DNA of 6,573 nucleotides, from the NCBI GenBank assembly GCA_023434855.1, contig JAEYSJ010000109.1, positions 1-6,573 of the forward strand. The letters are read 5' to 3'. The notes below the pieces were generated by a model. That model saw only the letters and a program-made list of their open reading frames with translations. It searched no databases and had not been told where the DNA came from. This DNA is from Bacillota bacterium. Lineage in GTDB: Bacteria > Bacillota_C > Negativicutes > JAEYSJ01. How positions within the stretch are numbered: position 1 is the stretch's first letter; every line of letters starts with the position of its first letter. Below are positions 1-6,331 of this stretch, piece by piece. The position numbers and the translations under genes were made by a program.

Positions 1-880
1 CCAGTCGTTCTTCCTGTGTCTTTATTGCGGCAGCAGCTTCGGCTTCTTTTTGTAGATAGACCCCCAGCTTTGTCAGCCAGTTTTTTGTTCCCGCCAAACC
101 AACAGGATAGTCGGAATCAAAAAAAGGAACACCCACCTGCCTGTATAAATCGCCTGCCAGTTGTCGCAGCTTAGGAAATGCTTGTCTTGTGCCGCCCAGC
201 AATATACAGAGTTCGGAAGAAGCTATTTGCTTTATATCAGCCAATGTGGAAAACACCGGAAACTGCCGTTGCACCTGCAGCCCGAAAAGCTGCAGCAATT
301 GTTTCATTTCCCGGGCATCCTTGCCTTCAGGCCCACCATGATCCCCCAGCAGTGTTACCGTGTGTTCCGCTTTATCCAACGGTGCAAGAAACCGCTCTGC
401 TAATGCCTTACTGGCCTGGTAAAAGCCGCTGTAATAATCGCCATCCAGAAACCCATGACTGGCTACTACCAGAATTGGCAAGCCCAGTTCCTGCTCGGCC
501 TGAATTGCCACAGCTTCTGTATCGTCACCGATTACACCCGCTACACACGAATTGGCTATCACAATATACAAAGGCTTATACGTCTCAGCAACATACTCAA
601 TACACGCCCGCAATTGATCAGTACCGCCAAAAATGGAATGCTGCTCCGCTAAGTTGCTGCTGACCAGCGGTGCCGTGTATAGCTTAGGCCGAAATTGCTG
701 CCGTGCCAGTGCCCGGTAGTGCATAGACAAATCCATATCATGAGAAACATGCCCACAGGCTTTTGGACTGTGAAAGATGACTGCTGCCCCTTCATTATGA
801 GCAACTGCCTGCCACACACCGGGCATACTGCAGCTGCAGCCGCTTTTCTCTCTTTTTCGCAGCCGTTTACTCATCACCAT
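1..880 (-). CDS. Nitrogenase component 1-like (NifD-related) oxidoreductase subunit, 3' end outside window
   Basis: Reading frame open from 880 to the left edge (293 codons, no stop), so the C-terminus is missing. It belongs to the nitrogenase component-1 / protochlorophyllide-reductase superfamily, whose members hold a metal cluster and reduce a substrate with electrons from a NifH-type partner. Three cysteines fall in the family's P-cluster-type spacing: C15/C17 in GCSCSMPG, C42 in SPKACGH and C112 in NSCVAGVIGDD, the last matching the family's C-x-x-G-x-I-G-D-D motif. The start ATG at 880-878 overlaps the end of the NifH-like gene by 14 nt, implying translational coupling; an AGAGGAG at 900-894 lies 13 nt upstream, a rather long gap. 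An alternative ATG at 874 is possible. The N-terminal extension before the first cysteine is very short compared with true NifD, and no other sign of a nitrogen-fixation cluster is visible. Substrate unknown; a tetrapyrrole or corrinoid is inferred only from the neighbours. Confidence 0.88.
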   Translation of the reverse strand, partial: MVMSKRLRKREKSGCSCSMPGVWQAVAHNEGAAVIFHSPKACGHVSHDMDLSMHYRALARQQFRPKLYTAPLVSSNLAEQHSIFGGTDQLRACIEYVAETYKPLYIVIANSCVAGVIGDDTEAVAIQAEQELGLPILVVASHGFLDGDYYSGFYQASKALAERFLAPLDKAEHTVTLLGDHGGPEGKDAREMKQLLQLFGLQVQRQFPVFSTLADIKQIASSELCILLGGTRQAFPKLRQLAGDLYRQVGVPFFDSDYPVGLAGTKNWLTKLGVYLQKEAEAAAAIKTQEERL

Positions 881-1679
881 AAGTAAGCACCAACTCCTCT
901 AGCTCGGTAAATGTTATTGGCGTAGGTATGGTAAGCTCTTGATTCTTACTGATGTAATCAGCTAGCATACGGTAAACCTGGGCTTGCTCTGACTGCGGCG
1001 CCCATTCGATCACTGTTTGGCGCCGTATTTCCGCCTGATGGACCATTCGTTCACGGGGAATAAAAGCAACTAGGCGGGTATTAAGCTTTCCGGCAAACTC
1101 AGTTAATAGTTCCCGCTCCTTCACAATGTTACGGCTATTACCGATAATCCCGCCTAGCCGCACCTTTCCCCTGCCGGCAAACCGGGCGATGCCCTTCGCA
1201 ATATTGTTTGCCGCATACAGAGACATCAGTTCACCGGAAGAAACAATATAAATATCCGTTGCATACCCTTCTCTGATCGGGACAGCAAAACCGCCGCAAA
1301 CCACATCGCCCAATACATCATACAGTACTGTATCGTCTTCACTGACAGCCCGCAGCTCGTTTAATTTCTCCAAAGCGACGATAATCCCGCGCCCTGCACA
1401 GCCCACTCCCGGCTCAGGTCCGCCAGCCTCTACACATTTGACGCCGCCAAAGCCGGAATGCACAACTTGCTCTATTGACACCGCCTCGCCGAATTCTTTC
1501 ACCATATCGAGCACGGTTTGCCTGCAGGTTCTCCCTAACAGCAGCCGCGTCGAATCATTTTTGGGATCACACCCTATTTGGCAGACGGGATAACCCAGTT
1601 CAGCCAGCGCGGCAGATACATTGGCTGCAGTCGTCGACTTCCCAATGCCGCCTTTTCCGTAAAAAGCAATTTTCTTCAT
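867..1679 (-). CDS. NifH/BchL/CfbC-like ATP-dependent iron-protein reductase
   Basis: A 270-residue protein, close to usual NifH length, of the nitrogenase iron-protein family: a homodimer that bridges one 4Fe-4S cluster and passes electrons to its component-1 partner as ATP is hydrolysed. Visible are the P-loop GKGGIGKST (8-16), the switch-I region CDPKNDST (37-44), the first cluster cysteine C94 in GVGCAGRG and the second, C128, in DVLGDVVCGGF (switch II). Arg97 sits where NifH carries its ADP-ribosylation arginine. The start at 1679 is supported by GAGG at 1691-1688, 8 nt upstream. It is first in a promoter, cobalamin riboswitch, terminator, gene arrangement and its stop overlaps the start of the NifD-like gene, so the two form a two-component enzyme expressed when cobalamin is scarce. 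Family certain; exact subfamily (CfbC-like or one of the uncharacterised group IV-type lineages) cannot be settled by eye. Confidence 0.93.
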   Translation of the reverse strand: MKKIAFYGKGGIGKSTTAANVSAALAELGYPVCQIGCDPKNDSTRLLLGRTCRQTVLDMVKEFGEAVSIEQVVHSGFGGVKCVEAGGPEPGVGCAGRGIIVALEKLNELRAVSEDDTVLYDVLGDVVCGGFAVPIREGYATDIYIVSSGELMSLYAANNIAKGIARFAGRGKVRLGGIIGNSRNIVKERELLTEFAGKLNTRLVAFIPRERMVHQAEIRRQTVIEWAPQSEQAQVYRMLADYISKNQELTIPTPITFTELEELVLTYGDE

Positions 1680-1694
1680 TTCGGCAACCTCAAT

Positions 1695-1736
1695 TTAAAA
1701 ATAAAATAACCCTTTCCACGCGCAGGCAGAAAGGGT
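1695..1736 (-). terminator. Riboswitch-linked intrinsic terminator before the NifH-like gene
   Basis: On the minus strand an 8-bp stem (ACCCTTTC / GAAAGGGT, 1736-1729 with 1716-1709; 12-nt loop) is followed by a T-rich tail (1708-1695). It lies between the cobalamin aptamer and the NifH-like start, so it is best read as the expression-platform terminator: B12 bound, transcription stops here. The tract GGAGGGG of the upstream element (1780-1787 region) could pair with the CCCTTTC arm over 7 positions including G-U pairs, a plausible antiterminator. Confidence 0.85.
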
Positions 1737-1779
1737 CATACAAGATCTATTCAAAGTTCATTTTGAACTGCTCTCATAG

Positions 1780-1813
1780 TCCCCTCCCCATCGCTCGCAG
1801 GTAAAACGGTGAC
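1780..1813 (-). repeat. 34-nt post-aptamer element, copy A
   Basis: First of three near-identical copies (others at 5346-5379 and 6540-6573). The 18-nt core CGAGCGATGGGGAGGGGA (minus strand) is identical in all three, preceded by TCACCGTTTTACC with small changes. Here it follows directly on the B12 box of the cobalamin riboswitch. It can fold on itself (TCACC with GGGGA outside, ACC with GGG inside, CGAGCG in the loop), resembling the position of the P13 kissing-loop hairpin. The fold is inference. Confidence 0.85.
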
Positions 1814-1976
1814 TGTTAGTTAGGCAGTTCTCCTGACTCTGGCTCATAGCTTGCCCAAACCTTCCCAAGACTTTTCGTCCCAGTGGTATTACTTGGGTTC
1901 ACTCCCCATTACAGTGGCGGGACCGCGCCGGCTTTGCACCGGACTTCCCTATTAAGCCCCGTAGGGCACCTAGCTC
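1814..1976 (-). promoter_or_regulatory. Cobalamin riboswitch aptamer
   Basis: Reading the minus strand, the conserved blocks of the cobalamin aptamer occur in order: AGGTGCC (about 1970), AATAGGGAA, TCCGGTGCAAAGCCGG, GCGCGGTCCCGCCACTGT, then CCACTGGGA, and the B12 box AGTCAGGAGAACTGCC near 1838-1823, one base off the published consensus. The downstream element at 1780-1813 and the terminator at 1695-1736 complete a transcription-attenuation expression platform. The gene controlled is the NifH-like reductase 135 nt further on, with its NifD-like partner. Cobalamin riboswitches normally shut off B12 synthesis or uptake genes when adenosylcobalamin is plentiful, which ties this nitrogenase-like pair to corrinoid metabolism. 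The 5' limit is approximate. Confidence 0.96.
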
Positions 1977-2008
1977 GTCTATATTAGCTTGTAAAACTTG
2001 CTATAGAT

Positions 2009-2038
2009 AGTCTAACAGACAAATCCGCACTAAGTCAA
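2009..2038 (-). promoter_or_regulatory. Sigma-A-type promoter for the riboswitch/NifHD-like transcript
   Basis: On the minus strand TTGACT (2038-2033) and TAGACT (2014-2009) are separated by 18 nt, and the -10 is preceded by TG in the extended position. Initiation would fall near 2002, about 25 nt before the first aptamer block. It lies between the lipoprotein stop (2079) and the riboswitch, so the reductase pair has its own start site. No convincing terminator follows the lipoprotein gene, so read-through could also feed the riboswitch. Confidence 0.6.
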
Positions 2039-2078
2039 CGAAGATATTGACGCAGAATTCTAACAACAGACCCCGGCC

Positions 2079-3050
2079 TTATTCAATCGCTCCATAAATC
2101 TCGGGATAAACAACCTTAGACATATAGACCACTGCTTCATCAAAGCGAATACCGGGATTTAATAAAAACAACTCCATAGGCAGAAAGAATACCTGCTTAT
2201 TTTGTACCGCTCTAAGCATATTCCAGGCAGGATTACTTTGAATATCAGATTTTAAACGCTTGCTGATCTCCGGCATAGAGCCCATAAAAGTAATCAAAAC
2301 AATATCCGGATCTCCTTCTACTATTTTTTCCATACTGTATGGCGCTGCATCCGGATCGTCAGCCTTAGGCGTACTGCCTGAAGCAATATTTTGCAGGGAA
2401 AGCATGCCTGCCACATTCCCAGCAATACTAGTATCCAGCTGCACAGTCACGCTGCCCGCTGTTGCATGAAGGATAACAATACGCTTGGAGGTGGCCGGTA
2501 ATTGGTCGGTTACTGTTTTTATCCGTTTATTAATATTGGCGGAAACACCGGCAGCCATTTCCGGAGTACCGGCAATGTCACCAAAAAGCTTGGTTTTCAC
2601 CAATACATCCTCATATGTTTTCATCCTGGTAATCATAAAGGGAATATTACTGCTCTCCAGAATGGGAATCAGTTTTTCATGCAAGCCTTGATATCCAATT
2701 ACCAGGTCAGGCTGCAAGGCAATGACCTGCTCAGCATTAATATTAGCCAAATGACCCACTTCCGGCAAAGCCTGCGCCTCTGCCGGCAAACTGCCTGTTC
2801 TGGCGCTCGGCTTGCCAACTGCCTTGCCGCCCACAGCATACAGCAAATCGACATAGCTGACTGATAAAGGCACAATACGCTCCGGCTTTTTCGTTAAAAC
2901 AACTTTGCGTCCCGCATCATCCTGTAGGGTAAGATAGACGGCTGAAGGTATTTTTTCCTGCTGAGCAGGCTGAGAGGAACAGCCGGTAAGGATAAGGCTA
3001 CTTGCCAATAATGCAAGCAAACCCATTTTGAAGCAGCTTACAAGTTTCAT
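2079..3050 (-). CDS. Periplasmic-binding lipoprotein of a FecB/BtuF-type ABC importer
   Basis: A 323-residue substrate-binding lipoprotein (PF01497-type fold), which would capture an iron-siderophore, haem, cobalamin or similar chelate and pass it to an ABC permease. The start is set at ATG 3050: GGAGGG lies about 7 nt upstream and the signal peptide follows at once (MKLVSCFKMG, hydrophobic LLALLASSLI, lipobox LTGC with Cys24), whereas a longer frame from 3107 would run through the hairpin at 3077-3111. Family landmarks are DDAGRKVVL (44-52), ERIVPLSVSYVDLLYAVG (58-74), and INAEQVIALQPDLVIG (104-119), the usual 'I-A-L-x-P-D-L-V-I' of this family. It follows the TonB receptor by 70 nt, so the two probably form the outer-membrane and inner-membrane-anchored parts of one uptake route. 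No permease or ATPase is in the window. Substrate assignment to corrinoid is inference from cbiK and the riboswitch. Confidence 0.9.
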   Translation of the reverse strand: MKLVSCFKMGLLALLASSLILTGCSSQPAQQEKIPSAVYLTLQDDAGRKVVLTKKPERIVPLSVSYVDLLYAVGGKAVGKPSARTGSLPAEAQALPEVGHLANINAEQVIALQPDLVIGYQGLHEKLIPILESSNIPFMITRMKTYEDVLVKTKLFGDIAGTPEMAAGVSANINKRIKTVTDQLPATSKRIVILHATAGSVTVQLDTSIAGNVAGMLSLQNIASGSTPKADDPDAAPYSMEKIVEGDPDIVLITFMGSMPEISKRLKSDIQSNPAWNMLRAVQNKQVFFLPMELFLLNPGIRFDEAVVYMSKVVYPEIYGAIE

Positions 3051-3076
3051 TTTACGCCCTCCATAATTGAATAAGT

Positions 3077-3111
3077 AAAAATGCCGGATATAATCGCTAT
3101 CCGGCATTTTT
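3077..3111 (-). terminator. Perfect 14-bp-stem hairpin with A and T tracts between receptor and lipoprotein genes
   Basis: AAAAATGCCGGATA and TATCCGGCATTTTT are exact inverted complements around a 7-nt loop. The stem starts 9 nt after the receptor stop codon and ends 26 nt before the lipoprotein start. With its A-run and T-run it can terminate on either strand. Since both flanking genes point the same way and look functionally linked, it probably acts as a partial terminator or mRNA-end stabiliser setting their ratio. Confidence 0.85.
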
Positions 3112-3120
3112 GATATTGGT

Positions 3121-5016
3121 TTAGAAGGAATGTTTTACGCCGATTTCAAAGGTGCGTGGCATCCCATAGAAGTACCCGCTCATAGTGTTTGGAGTATTGT
3201 TAGTTGTTACATCATGTCTGTCAAAGATATTCCGAACAGTAGTAAAAATAAGCGTATCAGGTGTCGCCTGATAGTTTAGCATTAAATTAACTGGGAAAGC
3301 ATTCGGCGCATCGTTTGCTCTGTCAGCAATATAATTCGCTGATAAATTAGCCGTTATTCTATCCTGCGTATAGCGCAGCACTAAATTACTTTGTATGCGG
3401 CTATAAGTACGTGTCCAGTTTGCAGTTGAATTTAGTTGCTGCCGGGGATTGCTATATGATCCACCGACGATATAACTATATTTATCGGACAATTTTTGTT
3501 CAAAACTAGCTTCAAAGCCTTCGTTTTTAAAGTTTTTAAAGTTCTGGAATTTGGAGCCTGGATCAGTATCTATATGATCCTTAAAATCCATGGCAAACAA
3601 CGTTAATTTTAAAAGTCCAGTCTCAGTATGCTTCTTCCAGCCCGTTTCGTAAGTCCAGCCACTTTCCGGCTTTAAAGCGGAATTAGAATAAAAACGGTTT
3701 TGAGTTGTAAACGGAGCATACAATTCAGTAAAAGTCGGCAGTCTAAAGGCTTTACCGGCATTCACAAACCATGAGCTATCTTCTCCAACTCTCTGATTAT
3801 ATTGAAATTGAGGTAATAACTGCTCATACGTCTTACCATTCTCATCTTCGCTAGTTTGTCCTCTTAAACCAACAATGAGCTTCTGAGAACTACTGAAATC
3901 TTGTGTAAGCTGGGTGTACAAAGAGACTGCGCTCCGATCATAATTGCCTTTAGGTACGGCGGTTGGGTAAAAAGTTATCTGATCGTACGTTTCTTTATCT
4001 AATGTAAGTCCCACCAAGTATTGTCGGCTTCCATCCTGCCAGATCTTGTTGGTATCTACACCATACTTATTTGATTTTAAATTTACTTTACTGGCATACG
4101 TACCATTAGTGTTTTTAGTATAATAATCCAGTTCACGGAATGAACCATAGAGATTTGCTTTCCAATCTCCATCTACATAATTAAAGCCAACGCGATCTAA
4201 ATTTTCTTTATCATTATAAAGTTGATACAGGGTGTTATCCGATTTTCTTCTGGTCTCTTTATCCATTTCATCTTCTAAATGAGTATAGTTAAACGTCAGC
4301 TTATCATCAAAGCGATATGTAGTAGTTAAACTGCGTTTCTCTCCGCCAATGAAATTACTCCAATTAGCGGGTACTCCCATCATGGATGATCCAGGGCTGT
4401 CTGTAATCTTATCGGCATCACCGAGCTTGGAAAAGCTGGTGCTAAAGGCTAATTTGCCTGTCTGAAGATTAAGGCTGTGATTCTGTTTACCATTAGTGCC
4501 TGCAGATGTAGTAAAAGAGTTATTTACTTGTTTCTTTGTAATAATATTAATAACGCCCCCAAAAGCATCGCTTCCATACATAACAGAGCCGGCGCCTCTG
4601 ACAACTTCCACTTTTTCAACATTTTCCAAAAGAATATTATCTAGTTGAACATTTCCGTTCATATTAATCGGCGCGCCATTGACCATAATCAACGTACCTT
4701 TTTTGGCACCGCGAATGACTAACTCGCTGCTCATACGCCCGGCAGACTGACCATAAGGATTTTGCGAGTAAATATTAATTCCTTCAACGAATTGGAGCGC
4801 ATCAATTACGGTTGTAGCTCCGGTTGCTTTTAATTCTTCTCCTGTTTTAACCGTAACACTGGCCGGAGTATCCAACTCCTTGGTCTCAGCTCGAAGAGCG
4901 GTTACCACTACCTTATCAAGACTGAATTCAGCAGCTTCTTCTGCGTATACGCCAGGTGCTGCCACAAAGCCGACAGCTAGCGCTGTACAGATCATTTTGC
5001 TTAACTTTTTGTTCAT
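3121..5016 (-). CDS. TonB-dependent outer-membrane receptor (BtuB/FepA/Cir-like)
   Basis: A 631-residue outer-membrane beta-barrel that imports a scarce metal chelate or corrinoid using TonB energy. Start chosen at ATG 5016: AGGGAG lies about 9-10 nt upstream and the Sec signal peptide follows immediately (MNKKLSKMICTALAVGFVAA, cleavage after PGVYA at 25). A frame-open ATG at 5088 would put 24 polar residues before the signal and lacks a good ribosome site. After cleavage comes a TonB-box-like DKVVVTA (34-40), then the plug domain (about 46-161) with LVIRGAKKGTLIMVNGAPI and VEVVRGAGSVMYGSDAFGGVINIITK-type signature at 136-161, then the barrel; the protein ends in aromatic Phe (VKHSF), as expected for outer-membrane assembly. 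Size is near BtuB. Its place between cbiK and a binding lipoprotein suggests a cobalt, nickel or corrinoid ligand, but ligand type cannot be read from sequence. Confidence 0.93.
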   Translation of the reverse strand: MNKKLSKMICTALAVGFVAAPGVYAEEAAEFSLDKVVVTALRAETKELDTPASVTVKTGEELKATGATTVIDALQFVEGINIYSQNPYGQSAGRMSSELVIRGAKKGTLIMVNGAPINMNGNVQLDNILLENVEKVEVVRGAGSVMYGSDAFGGVINIITKKQVNNSFTTSAGTNGKQNHSLNLQTGKLAFSTSFSKLGDADKITDSPGSSMMGVPANWSNFIGGEKRSLTTTYRFDDKLTFNYTHLEDEMDKETRRKSDNTLYQLYNDKENLDRVGFNYVDGDWKANLYGSFRELDYYTKNTNGTYASKVNLKSNKYGVDTNKIWQDGSRQYLVGLTLDKETYDQITFYPTAVPKGNYDRSAVSLYTQLTQDFSSSQKLIVGLRGQTSEDENGKTYEQLLPQFQYNQRVGEDSSWFVNAGKAFRLPTFTELYAPFTTQNRFYSNSALKPESGWTYETGWKKHTETGLLKLTLFAMDFKDHIDTDPGSKFQNFKNFKNEGFEASFEQKLSDKYSYIVGGSYSNPRQQLNSTANWTRTYSRIQSNLVLRYTQDRITANLSANYIADRANDAPNAFPVNLMLNYQATPDTLIFTTVRNIFDRHDVTTNNTPNTMSGYFYGMPRTFEIGVKHSF

Positions 5017-5275
5017 ATTACCATTCTCCCTGCTTGTCTTAATTTTTAAATTTAGCATCCTTGCTACTTCTGGATTACTTATGTACACACAAAAAAAATG
5101 CCGCCTCAGTTAATAGAGAGAGGGACATTTTCAGCTGTACAGCACTGTCGTCTTGCTTGATAAACTCTCCTTGCACGTATATGAAATTTATTAAGAGGCT
5201 TAAACCTGCTCCCCACTTCCTCTGTAAAAAGGACCAGTGTAGGCTGGAGCCAGTCTCCACCCCGGTTGTACCAAC

Positions 5276-5308
5276 AAAAAAGACTCTCTGTTCTTGGACA
5301 GAGAGTCT
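5276..5308 (-). terminator. Strong intrinsic terminator between cbiK and the TonB receptor
   Basis: An 11-bp perfect stem (AGACTCTCTGT with ACAGAGAGTCT, 6-nt loop) runs directly into a T6 tract on the minus strand. It lies 85 nt after the cbiK stop but 260 nt before the receptor start, and follows the 34-nt element, exactly the order seen at the riboswitch. GGAGGG of the element could pair with CTCTCT of the stem's 5' arm over 6 positions with two G-U pairs, so it may be an attenuator rather than a plain transcript end. Confidence 0.9.
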
Positions 5309-5345
5309 GAAAATGCACTATCAATAGTTAAAGCTATCGTGCAAA

Positions 5346-5379
5346 TCCCCTCCCCATCGCTCGTAGGGTAAAACGGTGA
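5346..5379 (-). repeat. 34-nt element, copy B, without an aptamer
   Basis: Same 18-nt core as copies A and C and the same TCACCGTTTTACC lead-in, with one base inserted and a TA change beside the core. It begins 11 nt after the cbiK stop codon, so there is no room for a cobalamin aptamer, and no B12 box precedes it. A terminator follows at 5276-5308. It is either a remnant of a deleted riboswitch or an independent regulatory element. Confidence 0.85.
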
Positions 5380-5390
5380 TGATATGATCC

Positions 5391-6239
5391 TTACTTCTTA
5401 TGACATTTGTGTCCTGGATGCTGCATAGCATCTTTAAGATGCTGTACATAAATATCCTGGATCGCCGCATTCTCACCTAAACCACACAAATGGGCTTCTA
5501 CTTCAAAGCCAGCTGCCAGTAGTTGAGATTTAGCTGAGTCTGGTTCATCGCCAGCCATATCATTTTGAGCATGGTCACCTGCAACCAGCATGAATGGCTT
5601 CAGTATCACTTTGTGCACCTGCTGCTTTTGTAATTTTTCAAGCACACTATCTAATGAAGGAAATCCTTCAACCGTATATACGTAGGCCTGTTCAAAACCG
5701 GCTTGTTCCAGCTTCATTTGTAGAACAGCATAAGCGGCATTGGCCGGATGAACTCCGCCATGGCCCATGAAAACAACTGCCTGATCCTTTTCCAGCTTTT
5801 CAAGCTGGCTTTTCATGGTCTCAATAACTGTAAGATAGTCATCGGGCTGTTCTTCCTGGCCCATATAGAAAAGTAAGGGACGGCCAATAGCAATGCGCTC
5901 AAATGCCTTTTCTTTGGCATGAGCATATTCAACAACGATTTTCTTAACCTTGTCATATTCTTCGCCAGCTACTATATGGAGCGGCTGTACATAAACCTCT
6001 TGATAACCAGCAGCCTGCAAGCGTTCAATTGCCTGCCTTTCCGTATCAATTTGAATGCCATCGCGCTGGGCAATTTTTCGGATCACCATCCGTGATGTAA
6101 AGGCACGAACCACATCATAACCAGGAAAAGCAGCACGAATTTTATTTTCCGTACTTTCAATATTTTTCTTCAATGTTTCCGTATAAGACGAACCAAAACT
6201 GACTACTAAGATTGCTTTCTTCTTACTGCTACCTTGCAT
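5391..6239 (-). CDS. cbiK: Sirohydrochlorin cobaltochelatase CbiK
   Basis: A 282-residue class II chelatase that inserts Co(II) into sirohydrochlorin, the entry step of the anaerobic (early cobalt) B12 pathway; relatives can also insert nickel or iron. It matches Salmonella CbiK along its length: LVVSFGSSYTET (11-22), RAFTSRMVIRKIAQRDG (45-61), VFMGHG, VEGFPS, LVAGDHAQNDMAGDE and GLGENAAI. The metal-site residues of the family are present: His160 in MGHG, Glu191 in VEGFPS and His223 in GDHAQND. Start is ATG 6239: a run of eight G (6256-6249) lies 9 nt upstream, and similarity begins within ten residues, whereas the frame from 6401 adds 54 unrelated residues across a terminator. No signal peptide, so cytoplasmic. 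The C-terminus is unusual: HPGHKCHKK, histidine- and cysteine-rich, possibly a metal-handling tail. A long multi-hairpin leader precedes the gene and a terminator follows. Confidence 0.96.
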   Translation of the reverse strand: MQGSSKKKAILVVSFGSSYTETLKKNIESTENKIRAAFPGYDVVRAFTSRMVIRKIAQRDGIQIDTERQAIERLQAAGYQEVYVQPLHIVAGEEYDKVKKIVVEYAHAKEKAFERIAIGRPLLFYMGQEEQPDDYLTVIETMKSQLEKLEKDQAVVFMGHGGVHPANAAYAVLQMKLEQAGFEQAYVYTVEGFPSLDSVLEKLQKQQVHKVILKPFMLVAGDHAQNDMAGDEPDSAKSQLLAAGFEVEAHLCGLGENAAIQDIYVQHLKDAMQHPGHKCHKK

Positions 6240-6248
6240 GTACCAATA

Positions 6249-6256
6249 CCCCCCCC
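6249..6256 (-). promoter_or_regulatory. cbiK: Unusual all-G ribosome binding site of cbiK
   Basis: AGGGGGGGG precedes the ATG at 6239 by 9 nt. It can pair with the anti-Shine-Dalgarno only in part (AGGGGG), yet it is the only purine tract near any start in this frame and decides the start. Such homopolymeric G runs are also prone to length changes, which could alter translation efficiency. Confidence 0.65.
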
Positions 6257-6265
6257 TACAAATAC

Positions 6266-6293
6266 AACATAATAAAAATACAATATATGTAAA
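6266..6293 (-). promoter_or_regulatory. Possible promoter just upstream of cbiK
   Basis: On the minus strand TTTACA (6293-6288) and TATGTT (6271-6266) are spaced by 16 nt in a very AT-rich stretch after the last leader terminator. Match to consensus is 5/6 and 4/6. AT richness makes chance matches likely; a start here would give a leader of only about 20 nt and bypass the attenuators. Confidence 0.25.
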
Positions 6294-6302
6294 ATATGAG
6301 TT

Positions 6303-6331
6303 AGAAAAATAAGACCCCCTAAAAAGGGGGA
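6303..6331 (-). terminator. Third leader terminator, nearest to cbiK
   Basis: On the minus strand CCCCC, a TTTTTA loop and GGGGG form a short G-C stem followed by TCTTATTTTT. It lies about 65 nt before the cbiK start and directly after the structured segment at 6332-6416, so it could be the off-switch of that segment. Confidence 0.75.

Larger units (their letters stand above)
5017..5390 (-). other. 374-nt untranslated leader of the TonB receptor gene
   Basis: No protein gene is supported here. In transcription order it contains the orphan 34-nt element (5346-5379), a possible competing stem (TGCAC at 5343-5339 with GTGCA at 5318-5314), a strong terminator (5276-5308), a GC-richer segment with short stems such as TGGAG/CTCCA and followed by TTTTT (about 5225-5268), and an AT-rich stretch with a run of eight T (5097-5090). 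No clear internal promoter was found, so expression probably depends on read-through from cbiK past the terminator. Confidence 0.6.

Noticed and set aside
178..663. 161-codon plus-strand frame and smaller neighbours
   Set aside because: Lies antisense to the NifD-like gene, whose reading frame carries conserved family motifs; composition (many Pro, His, Gln, Cys) is typical of a shadow frame.
1..1679. True nitrogenase nifH/nifD
   Set aside because: The NifD-like protein has a very short N-terminus, only family-level motifs, and a cobalamin riboswitch instead of any nif-type context.
2079..5016. Naming the receptor btuB and the lipoprotein btuF
   Set aside because: Family membership is clear but ligand specificity within FecB/BtuF and TonB-receptor families cannot be read by eye; context alone is not enough for a symbol.
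5017..5088. N-terminal extension of the TonB receptor from an ATG at 5088
   Set aside because: Would place 24 mostly polar residues before a standard signal peptide; AGGGAG directly serves the ATG at 5016.
5075..5260. 61-codon minus-strand frame in the TonB-receptor leader
   Set aside because: No ribosome binding site at its ATG, no recognisable domain, and it overlaps leader structures; likely chance.
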